Assembly (NCBI GenBank): GCA_021769135.1 | Contig: JAETTM010000007.1 | Coordinates: 1 to 64,000 of the forward strand | Reading direction: 5' to 3' | From: Lachnospiraceae bacterium | Lineage (GTDB): Bacteria > Bacillota > Clostridia > Lachnospirales > Lachnospiraceae | DNA length: 64,000 nucleotides | Part shown: in pieces, positions 23,076 through 31,606 of the stretch | Numbering within the stretch: position 1 is the stretch's first letter | How the letters are laid out: the number at the start of each line of letters is the position of its first letter | Translations under genes and position numbers: made by a program | The notes under the pieces: generated by a model | Database searches by the model: none | Seen by the model: the letters and a program-made list of their open reading frames with translations, nothing else | What the model was told of the DNA's origin: nothing

Positions 23076-24602
23076 TTACCACTTATCCGTAGCCACCGGC
23101 AGCGGGTCAACGGTATCCGCCATCCGATCCGCCAGAAGTTCCAGCATCCTTATCTTCACTTCCCTATATTCCGGCTCATCCCACAGATTGCGGAATTCAT
23201 CCGGGTCTTCTTTTAAATCATACAGTTCCCCTTCCTTAGAGGTATGGAATCTGGACAGCTTATACCGCCCGTCATATACCATGGTTCCATAGGCTTCCGG
23301 CTGGGTGTGCCAGGGCATAGCCTCGTAGTATTCGCAGTAAATGCTATCCCTGTGCTCCTCAGGATTTTTATCCCCGGTAAGCACATCGGCCAGGGAATGA
23401 CCCTGCACTCCCGGCTCAATCTCCCCAATACAGATTTCCTCGATGGTAGGAACTAAATCCGTCAGTTCCGCCAGGGTATTTAAGCGCACCCCTTTCATAA
23501 AATGATTTTTCCAGGAAATAATCAGGGGCACATGGGACATTCCTTCGTAAAAATAGGGGCCTTTCAAATATATGCCGTGGTCTCCCAGCATTTCCCCGTG
23601 GTCGGAAGTGAAAATAACAATGGTATTTTCCATTTCGCCCGTTTCCTCCAACGTTTCCATCAGACGGCCGAACTGGATATCTATCATCTCCACCATAGCA
23701 TAGTAGGCCGCTTTTATCATGCGGTGCTCTTCTTCGCTCATTTCCTCGAAACAGAAATGGTGAGGGGTGGAAGTGTTATTATAGGCGTTGGCATGGTCCT
23801 GCTTTTGGAAAATCGTCTTTTTCTCCCATTCCCCATCTACATACTTGGGCAGGGGAAGCTTATCCGCACGGGCCAGATATTTATCCAGCAGGCGCTTGGG
23901 CGGGTCAAAAGCATGATGAGGGTCAAAAATATTGATGTTATAAAACCAGGGCGGACAGTTGAATTCCGGCATTTGCCGTTTTTCTTCCGCAAAATAGCGG
24001 ATGGAGTCAATGGCCTGGTCGATACACCATTTGGTAAAATGGTCTTCTTCGTCCATTCCAATCTTCACATACCCCATTTTATCGAAATCCGGATATTGGT
24101 ACTTTTTCCCTCGTTTGAACAGCCAGTGGCTGTATTCGTTGGCGCTCCAATAAGTTCCCCCCGATTCCGGAAGCCCCGCATTGCCGATTCCCGACGGATT
24201 ATGGGCCCAATGGAATTCCGTAAACCCGTCATCAATCCGCTTTTCCTGAATAGGGCAGGCTGTCGGACCGCAGGGGGCCAGATGCAGTTTACCCACTAAA
24301 GAACAGTAATATCCATGGTCTGCCAGCACGCGGGATACCAGCCTTTCATAAGGCGGCATAGACTGACCGTTGGCACGGCATCTCGTAGTCCGGGGATACC
24401 GTCCTGTCAGAAAGGAAGCCCGGCTGGGCGTGCATACAGGGGATTGGCAGTATCCGTTTTCAAACAAAACCCCTTCCGCGGCAAATTTGTCCAGATTAGG
24501 CGTATCCACATCCGGATTACCATAACAGCCCAGGGTATCAAAGCGCTGCTGGTCGGTGACCACCAACAGGACATTAGGTCTCGTATTGCTATATTTATTC
24601 AT
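23076..24602 (-). CDS. type I sulfatase (Cys-type)
   Basis: SPVCTPSRASFLTGRYP (C-x-P-S-R), TDQQRFDTLGCYG, FTSDHGEMLGDHG. Confidence 0.93.
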   Translation of the reverse strand: MNKYSNTRPNVLLVVTDQQRFDTLGCYGNPDVDTPNLDKFAAEGVLFENGYCQSPVCTPSRASFLTGRYPRTTRCRANGQSMPPYERLVSRVLADHGYYCSLVGKLHLAPCGPTACPIQEKRIDDGFTEFHWAHNPSGIGNAGLPESGGTYWSANEYSHWLFKRGKKYQYPDFDKMGYVKIGMDEEDHFTKWCIDQAIDSIRYFAEEKRQMPEFNCPPWFYNINIFDPHHAFDPPKRLLDKYLARADKLPLPKYVDGEWEKKTIFQKQDHANAYNNTSTPHHFCFEEMSEEEHRMIKAAYYAMVEMIDIQFGRLMETLEETGEMENTIVIFTSDHGEMLGDHGIYLKGPYFYEGMSHVPLIISWKNHFMKGVRLNTLAELTDLVPTIEEICIGEIEPGVQGHSLADVLTGDKNPEEHRDSIYCEYYEAMPWHTQPEAYGTMVYDGRYKLSRFHTSKEGELYDLKEDPDEFRNLWDEPEYREVKIRMLELLADRMADTVDPLPVATDKW

Positions 24603-24848
24603 TTTATCCTCATTTCTGCACGGCTTTTGTGACTTGGCTCTGCCTAAGCTTTTATGGTCCGGCTCTGCTTGGGCTTTTTTTATAACCGGGTTTGTGGATG
24701 CCGTGCCGACACAACCTCCAAGGCCACAAAGTCAAATAGTCAAATTCTCATGCGAGCATGGCACTTGGCTTATTGCTCGCAGGAATAAAGATACAAAAAT
24801 TACAAAGCCTTATCAAATCGCAAATTTCACAGTTACCGCCAATCCCCC

Positions 24849-24914
24849 GGAAGAATCGCCCCGCGATTCTTCCAGAAATGATTAGTTGTCCTTAGGCAGC
24901 GTCCTTCGCTGCCT
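24849..24914. other. two consecutive stable hairpins between ABC ATPase and sulfatase genes
   Basis: GGAAGAATCGC-CCC-GCGATTCTTCC (24849-24873) and AGGCAGCG-TCCTT-CGCTGCCT (24894-24914). Confidence 0.75.
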
Positions 24915-24932
24915 TAGTACAACTTCATTTCT

Positions 24933-25673
24933 TCACCACCACTTAATCAAATCCGTAATCCGGTTTCTCATTTCCACAAATTCCGGCGCTGCGATATCTC
25001 TGGGATGGGGAAGTTCGTCGGTGACAATTTCCTTAATGGATGTGGGCTTGTTGGTCAACACCAAAATGCGATCTCCCAGATAAACGGCCTCTTCGATATT
25101 ATGGGTGATAAAAATAACCGTTGTTTTCGTCTGTTTGCACAGGCGCACCACTTCATCTTCCAGCCGGAAACGCAGATTAATATCCAACTGCCCGTAAGGC
25201 TCGTCCATAAGGAGCAGTTCCGGCTGAGTGGCGAACGCCCTGGCGATTACCACACGCTGAAGCATGCTGGCGGACAGCTGCCTGGGGTAATAATCGGCAA
25301 ATTTTGTCAGGCCTACCAGTTCCAGCGCGTCTTTTACTTTTTCATTGATTCCTTTGTACTGTTTTTTTAATTCCAGCCCAAACCGCACGTTCTCCTTCAC
25401 CGTCAGCCATTCCATGGCGGAATACTCCTGAAATATGTAGGCGATGTCATGCTTCCTTAAGTCTATTTTTTCGCCTTTAAACAAAATTTCGCCGGATGTG
25501 GGTTCGTAAAGATGGGTCAGGCTGTTTAAAAAAGTGGTTTTTCCACAGCCGGTAGGGCCCACGATGCAAAGGAATTCCCCGTCATATACATCAAAGGATA
25601 CGTCATTGAGCACCAGCAGCTCCCCGAATTTTTTCGTCAGATGGGTTACCTGAACTTTTACATTTTTATTCAT
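24933..25673 (-). CDS. ABC importer ATPase, SsuB/TauB-like, degenerate signature motif (LSASM)
   Basis: GPTGCGKTT Walker A; LSASMLQRVVIARA; LLLMDEPYGQLD; ITHNIEEAV. Confidence 0.92.
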   Translation of the reverse strand: MNKNVKVQVTHLTKKFGELLVLNDVSFDVYDGEFLCIVGPTGCGKTTFLNSLTHLYEPTSGEILFKGEKIDLRKHDIAYIFQEYSAMEWLTVKENVRFGLELKKQYKGINEKVKDALELVGLTKFADYYPRQLSASMLQRVVIARAFATQPELLLMDEPYGQLDINLRFRLEDEVVRLCKQTKTTVIFITHNIEEAVYLGDRILVLTNKPTSIKEIVTDELPHPRDIAAPEFVEMRNRITDLIKWW

Positions 25674-26488
25674 TTTTGCTCCATTTCCGCGCGGTTTCCT
25701 GCACTTAACGAATTTGACTCATTTGCATTCATCTGCTGTGTGATTTCCTTGCGCAGTCTAAGAAATTCCGGGTCTACCAGGCTGCGGGGCCTCGGCATGT
25801 CAATGGTATATTCTTTGCAAATCTGCCCTGGACAGTCTGTCAGAAGGATAATCCGGTCGGCCAGGTAAAGGGCTTCTTCGATGTTATTTGTAACAAATAC
25901 TACGGTCCGTTTTTCATTTTCCCATATATTTTCCAAAGATTCCTGCATCATGTAACGGGTCTGGGCATCCAGATGGCCGAAGGGCTCATCCATGAGAAGC
26001 ACATCCGGGTCACCGCAATAGGCACGGGCAATGCCCACCCTTTGCTTCATGCCGCCGGAAAGCTGTACCGGATAGCTGTTTTCGAAACCGGTCAGCCCCA
26101 CCAAGTCAATAAATTTCTGGGTATCCTGCTCCCTTTTCTGCTTATCCACTTTTCTAACCTTCTGGCTGAAGCCCACATTTCTTTTTACTGTCATCCACGG
26201 GAATAAAGCCATAGTCTGATAAACCACTGCCCTGGAATGGTGGGGCTCTTCCACCAGCTGCCCGTTATGCTCCACGGTTCCCGCAGTACAGCCCTCCAAT
26301 CCTGCCAACATATAGAGAAGTGTAGTTTTTCCGCATTGGCCAGGGCCGAAAATCACCAGGAATTCATTTTCCCGCACGTCAAAGGTCAGGTCTTTGAGCA
26401 CTTCAAAGCTGCCGTTTGGGGTCCGAAAGGTCTTGGAAAGGTTCTGGCATTTCATTTTTAATTTCCCTGATTGTTCCATACAAGACAT
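25670..26488 (-). CDS. ABC importer ATPase, SsuB/TauB-like, switch His replaced by Asn
   Basis: GPGQCGKTT; LSGGMKQRVGIARA; LLMDEPFGHLD; VTNNIEEAL. Confidence 0.92.
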   Translation of the reverse strand: MSCMEQSGKLKMKCQNLSKTFRTPNGSFEVLKDLTFDVRENEFLVIFGPGQCGKTTLLYMLAGLEGCTAGTVEHNGQLVEEPHHSRAVVYQTMALFPWMTVKRNVGFSQKVRKVDKQKREQDTQKFIDLVGLTGFENSYPVQLSGGMKQRVGIARAYCGDPDVLLMDEPFGHLDAQTRYMMQESLENIWENEKRTVVFVTNNIEEALYLADRIILLTDCPGQICKEYTIDMPRPRSLVDPEFLRLRKEITQQMNANESNSLSAGNRAEMEQK

Positions 26489-27243
26489 CTCCTCTCCAAT
26501 AATCTCATCCCATTCGCCAGCAGGAATCCTACAATACCGATGGCCAGCATACCGGCTATCATCTGGGTCATATCGTTTACTGCCTGCCCGGCTATAATAA
26601 TCCAGCCGATTCCTTCCGTAGCACAGACCATCTCCGCTGCCAGCATGGTCATCCAGGAATTGGACAAAGCCACCTGGGCGCCGGAAAAAATGGATGGAAC
26701 TGCCGCCGGCACTACGATTTCAAAGAACACCTGGGCATTGTTTGCCCCCAGCATTTTAGCCGCTCCCACCAGCTGCTTGTCCACATGGGTAGCGCCCGCA
26801 TAGGAATTCAGGGTAAAGGGCACAAAGGCCGCAATGAAAATCAGGAAATATTTATATTTTTCACCGATTCCAAACCATAATATAGCCAAAGGAATCCAGG
26901 CCAGAGGGGCGATGGGCCTTAGCAGATTAAAAATCGGCATAAAAATGGCACGCACATAGGGAAACCAGCCCATGGTTAAACCCAACACAATGCCCAGCAC
27001 CGCAGCCATACAGAAACCGGCCAATACACGGCTCAGGCTCCAAAGCACATGGCCCACAATCGTATAGTAATACCCCACATTGTGGAACAGCATATCCACA
27101 AACCGTTCAATTACCGCAAAAGGTGTGGGGAAAGGAATCTGGGAATCGGTCATCCGCACTAGTATTTCCCATAAAAACAGCAGGAGCAGAAAAGTACCGC
27201 CGCCATATGCCAGCGCCCTCGCTCTTTGATTTTTCTTACTCAT
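26458..27243 (-). CDS. ABC importer permease (SsuC/TauC-like)
   Basis: AAKMLGANNAQVFFEIVVPAAVPSIFSG EAA loop. Confidence 0.92.
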   Translation of the reverse strand: MSKKNQRARALAYGGGTFLLLLFLWEILVRMTDSQIPFPTPFAVIERFVDMLFHNVGYYYTIVGHVLWSLSRVLAGFCMAAVLGIVLGLTMGWFPYVRAIFMPIFNLLRPIAPLAWIPLAILWFGIGEKYKYFLIFIAAFVPFTLNSYAGATHVDKQLVGAAKMLGANNAQVFFEIVVPAAVPSIFSGAQVALSNSWMTMLAAEMVCATEGIGWIIIAGQAVNDMTQMIAGMLAIGIVGFLLANGMRLLERRCLVWNNQGN

Positions 27244-28032
27244 CTACACCGCTCCTTTCACCAGCTTCATTTCCATAAAATCCAAAATTGCGGACAGTAT
27301 CGTACCCATAATCCCGATTACCACCATACCTACAATAATTAAATCTGCCCTGCAAAGCAATCTTCCCAGCTGAATCATATATCCAAGTCCGCTGTCCGAA
27401 CCGAGCATTTCCGCTGCCACCAAAGAGCCCCAGGAAGAATTCAGGGAAACTTTAAGCCCGGTAAAAATGTAGGGCAACGCGGAAGGTATTGCCACTTTAA
27501 AAAGAAGCCGCGTTTTGGATGCCCCGAAGGTTTGCCCTACCCAGATATGTACCTTTTTTGTGGACTTTATGCCTGTATAGGAGTTGACCACGCAGGGAAT
27601 GAAAGCCGACAGAAAGACGATGGATGCCTTTGCCACCACGCCGATTCCCAAAAGGATAATCATAATGGGAATCCAGGCAATCGGGGGGATTGTCCTTACA
27701 AAGTCGAACACCGGCTTTAAGCACATGTCCGCTTTCTCCCACCAGGCCATCATAATTCCCAAAGGCACTCCGATTACCGCCCCGAAGCAAAAACCGAGCA
27801 AAGAAACCCTTAAGCTGGCAAAAATATGCTGGGGCAGCGTTGAGCCGTCCGGCTTCTTTACGCTCCATTTGGTAATCCCCGTTTCCAGTGCCTTTAGCGG
27901 AGATGGAAGAAGCGTTTCAGGGGCAAGCTTCCATACATCCGTTACCAAATACCAAAACAGGAAGAATCCAAACAGGGCGCAAATTGATATTATTTTCATA
28001 CGAAAAGCAAATAACTTTTTCTGTTTTGTCAT
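27244..28032 (-). CDS. ABC importer permease (SsuC/TauC-like)
   Basis: GQTFGASKTRLLFKVAIPSALPYIFTG EAA loop. Confidence 0.92.
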   Translation of the reverse strand: MTKQKKLFAFRMKIISICALFGFFLFWYLVTDVWKLAPETLLPSPLKALETGITKWSVKKPDGSTLPQHIFASLRVSLLGFCFGAVIGVPLGIMMAWWEKADMCLKPVFDFVRTIPPIAWIPIMIILLGIGVVAKASIVFLSAFIPCVVNSYTGIKSTKKVHIWVGQTFGASKTRLLFKVAIPSALPYIFTGLKVSLNSSWGSLVAAEMLGSDSGLGYMIQLGRLLCRADLIIVGMVVIGIMGTILSAILDFMEMKLVKGAV

Positions 28033-28095
28033 GTTTTCGCCGTTCCTTTCTAAAATTCAGGCATTAAAAGCCCTGAGCGCGGAAGACAATTGACC

Positions 28096-28286
28096 AATGT
28101 CATTTTGTTAACACCTTAACTAGCTGCGAGAATGATAAAATCCTCAAGGAGCCCTTTGAAAAACGCTGGCACTTGGGCAAATGTGAATACTTCACATGTA
28201 TTTTAGCGCCTTATGTGTCCGCTGCGTTTTTCCCAGAGCGAAAGCGTGGCGACGGAGGATTTTATCATTCTCGCAGCGTCCGCCGC
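28096..28286. mobile_element. MITE-like element, copy A
   Basis: inverted ends GCTGCGAGAATGATAAAATCCTC (28123-28145) and its complement (28255-28276); homologous along its length to the reverse complement of the 45.4 kb copy. Confidence 0.75.
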
Positions 28287-28288
28287 CA

Positions 28289-29473
28289 TTACTTCATATA
28301 GTCAGCCGCATATGCTTCCAGCGCTTCTTTAAGGACGGTATCATCCATATTTTTATATACTTTTTCCAAATCCTCATCGGAAATATTTCCCACAATCGCA
28401 TAGAAATCCGCAATCATTTTAAAAGATGCAGTAGAGTCAATGGTAGTCAAGTCATCATAGGTAAAAAACGGGCGCTCCAAAACCTGGTGCTCGATTTCAT
28501 CCGGATTGCATTCCTGGCCATTGATGTCATACCATTCCACCATAGTGTCCATAAGGACTTTATCATCTTTAAACGCATCCGCCACACGAATTAATTGTTC
28601 GCATAAGGCAACCAGCGCATCATGTTTGCTCTCATCTTCATAAAACTCACGGGAACACAAAATATTATCATAATACGGGCAGTTTAAATTCGTCATACTA
28701 AAAGCCGCCAAATATTGTTCCGGGTCATAATTATCCGCTACCGGATAGCATGTGCTCGCAAAATCGGACTGTCCGGAAACAAAAGCCTGATATGCCGGCA
28801 TGTTATCCATGTTTATCAAAGTCACATCATCTTCGCTAAGCCCCAATGCCTCTAAATACATATCCGTAAGAATCTGGGAAGCCGTTCCCATGGGAAGTAA
28901 AAATGACTTGCCCTTCACGGAATCCGGCGTGCCGTACACTTCCGGATAATCCGGGTTAAATCCCTTTTCAGCCGCCATCTCGCTGTCCGCCCGAATCATA
29001 AACTGCTGCCCTGCGCCGGAATCGCAGTGGGAAAACAGATACACTGCATCATAAACCGAACAGGATGATACGCCCGCCGCACCGATGGTAAAAACATCCA
29101 CCAGGCCGGAACCGAGGGCTTCGTTGATACCGCTGCCCTGAGCGAAAGTAGTGATTTCCAACTTAAAGCCATTTTCCACATCCCAGCCCATCTTGGAAAT
29201 ATAATGCATCGGAATAGAAAGCTGCTGGGCTAATGTAGAAACCCGTATAGTAACCAATTCCTCCGATGGGGCATCCGCCGCAGCCATTTCTGCACCCTCC
29301 GCCTGTTCTGCTTTGTCATCCTCTTTATTCCCTGCTGACGCATCCGCCGCCTGCTCCTGCGCCGGAACCTGACTGCTTTCCGCACCCCCTGCGCCCGAAC
29401 TGCCACATCCTGCCAGTACGAATACCATTAATGTTAATGAAAGAACCACTGCAACCATTTTTTTCTTTTTCAT
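28289..29473 (-). CDS. ABC transporter substrate-binding lipoprotein (nitrate/sulfonate/taurine type)
   Basis: MKKKKMVAVVLSLTLMVFVLAGCGSS lipobox; RBS AAAGGAGAAGG; SBP-like domain. Confidence 0.88.
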   Translation of the reverse strand: MKKKKMVAVVLSLTLMVFVLAGCGSSGAGGAESSQVPAQEQAADASAGNKEDDKAEQAEGAEMAAADAPSEELVTIRVSTLAQQLSIPMHYISKMGWDVENGFKLEITTFAQGSGINEALGSGLVDVFTIGAAGVSSCSVYDAVYLFSHCDSGAGQQFMIRADSEMAAEKGFNPDYPEVYGTPDSVKGKSFLLPMGTASQILTDMYLEALGLSEDDVTLINMDNMPAYQAFVSGQSDFASTCYPVADNYDPEQYLAAFSMTNLNCPYYDNILCSREFYEDESKHDALVALCEQLIRVADAFKDDKVLMDTMVEWYDINGQECNPDEIEHQVLERPFFTYDDLTTIDSTASFKMIADFYAIVGNISDEDLEKVYKNMDDTVLKEALEAYAADYMK

Positions 29474-29651
29474 ATACCTTCTCCTTTTCTCTCTTTGTAG
29501 AAATAGACATTTGCGCTCCAACAGCCTTGGCCGAATATTCTGACAACCTCCCATTCCGCAACTCCCTATCCTACAATTATTCCGTGTTTCATCTGATACC
29601 ATAATATTTCTTCCTGTCCTCTTCCACAATCAATCCTTTGTCCAATTCTTT

Positions 29652-29723
29652 TATTTTTTTGACCTACATTTATAAAAGCAAGAATATTATTTGTATTTTT
29701 TTGATATATTTAATATTTTTTGA
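29652..29723. promoter_or_regulatory. three TATTTTTT(T)GA direct repeats upstream of histidine kinase promoter
   Basis: 29652-29662, 29694-29704, 29714-29723. Confidence 0.35.
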
Positions 29724-29741
29724 CCGTTTTTCCTGTGCACA

Positions 29742-29770
29742 TTGCCGAATTCTTCAATTCTTGATATAAT
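29742..29770 (+). promoter_or_regulatory. candidate sigma-A promoter for the two-component system
   Basis: TTGCCG-N17-TATAAT. Confidence 0.5.
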
Positions 29771-29830
29771 CAGTTATACGCCAAAAACCAAATGCACATA
29801 TTATTCAAAAAGTGGAGTGGAAACGCATTG

Positions 29831-31606
29831 ATGAACATAAAAAAAATCCTTAATATTACCTTATTTTTCGTTCTGGGCATGCTGACCGCTTTGCTTACCT
29901 TTATACTTGTCCGTTTTTATACCCGTTCCACGTTTGAAACCCTCAGCGAAGCCAACACCAAGCAGCTCCAGCTGATTTCCCAGAAATCCGACGCCATGAT
30001 TACCGGTGCCGAAACCATTGCCAAGCTTCTCTATCAGGATGAAAGCATTTTGGGAACAATTTTAAGCAGCGATTTGACCGGGCAGAATATTTCTTCCGTC
30101 AACGCCGGCATCGACCTTTTATATACGAAATATTACAGCGCTTTCCAGCAATTCGGCCTTTCCTTTGACATCGTATGCCTGGGCGAAAACGGCTTCCGCT
30201 ATTCCAGTTGCGGTTATACGGAAAAGGATTTTGAACGTCTCAGTTCTTTTTCCTGGTATCGGAAGCAGAGGGCTTATGGAAATGCCTCTTATTCCGTTAC
30301 CAATTTTGTACCCATCCCCAAATCGGGCGGAAATACCTATTGTTATGCCATTGTGCGGAATGTATACCAGGTAGGCGGGAATTTTGCGGGGGCCATCATC
30401 GTTTTTGTGGATGAAAGTACCCTTTCTTCCATTTATAAGGACTCCATACGGCCAGATTCTACCATCCATTTATTAAATGAATATTCCACCGTGGTTTCGT
30501 CCAATGATAAAAGCAAGATTGGAATCACGCCCAAATCCACCCCGGATTATTTATTTGTCCGCAGCAGCAATCGCTATGATATCTATACCAATAATTACGG
30601 CATAAAATGTTTCTGTGTCAAATATACTTCCGCAATAACCAACTGGACAATATTTGAACAGATACCTTTGGAAAATATTATGCAGCCTGTCCGGAAAATC
30701 ATTTATCTTATCATTGCCATTGTAATCGGATTTTATCTTTTGGTGCTCTTGTTGTTTTCCATCATTACCAGGTCCATTTCCAAACCCATAAACAAAATTT
30801 GCCAGGAAATGGAACACTCTATCAGCCGTAATTTCGCCCACCTTAAAATCAAATCCAAACTGGCTGAAATCAAGCGCATCGGGGATTCCTATAACCATCT
30901 TTGCGATGCTATCAACGCACTAATCAAAGATGTGCAGTTTGCAGAAAAACAGGCCAATGATGCCAAATTTAATTTCCTGAAGGCCCAGATTAATCCGCAT
31001 TTTTTATACAATACCCTTTTTTCGATTAAATGTACGGTGGAAATGGGCAACCAAAGACATGCCTGTGAAATGCTGACCCTCCTCATAGCCCTTTTGCAGA
31101 ATTCCGTCAGCTCAAACAGGAGTATGAATACTCTTTTGGAGGAAACGGCCAGCCTTCGGAAATATGTTCAGCTGCAGAACCTTAGGTATGATAACCGGGT
31201 TCAGTTCCATACCGACCTGCCCGAAGAGTGCATGCAGCTTGCTATTCCCCGTTTCCTCATCCAGCCCCTGATTGAAAATGTATTCCTGCATGCGGTTCCT
31301 TTAGGGAATGAGCCGATAGAGCTCCTGATAAAATTCCAGCCGGAAAACGAGAAGCTCCTTATCCATGTCTGCGACACCGGCATCGGTTTTACCAAGTCCG
31401 GGCTGGAACAAATATTGGCGCAGCCCTCCGCCAGCACATCTTCCCACATCGGCCTGAACAATATCCAGGACCGGGTACAGCTGCTCTATGGCCGGGATTA
31501 CGGCTTGTCCGCTTCCTGCGACAGCCATTTTCATACGATTATCACACTAACCTTGCCTTTACAGGAAGGAGGCGCAAAAGAACTTGTTCCGAATACTGAT
31601 TGTTGA
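29831..31606 (+). CDS. sensor histidine kinase, YesM-like
   Basis: two TMs, HAMP-like region, FNFLKAQINPHFLYNTLFSIK His-kinase motif, HATPase. Confidence 0.92.
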   Translation: MNIKKILNITLFFVLGMLTALLTFILVRFYTRSTFETLSEANTKQLQLISQKSDAMITGAETIAKLLYQDESILGTILSSDLTGQNISSVNAGIDLLYTKYYSAFQQFGLSFDIVCLGENGFRYSSCGYTEKDFERLSSFSWYRKQRAYGNASYSVTNFVPIPKSGGNTYCYAIVRNVYQVGGNFAGAIIVFVDESTLSSIYKDSIRPDSTIHLLNEYSTVVSSNDKSKIGITPKSTPDYLFVRSSNRYDIYTNNYGIKCFCVKYTSAITNWTIFEQIPLENIMQPVRKIIYLIIAIVIGFYLLVLLLFSIITRSISKPINKICQEMEHSISRNFAHLKIKSKLAEIKRIGDSYNHLCDAINALIKDVQFAEKQANDAKFNFLKAQINPHFLYNTLFSIKCTVEMGNQRHACEMLTLLIALLQNSVSSNRSMNTLLEETASLRKYVQLQNLRYDNRVQFHTDLPEECMQLAIPRFLIQPLIENVFLHAVPLGNEPIELLIKFQPENEKLLIHVCDTGIGFTKSGLEQILAQPSASTSSHIGLNNIQDRVQLLYGRDYGLSASCDSHFHTIITLTLPLQEGGAKELVPNTDC

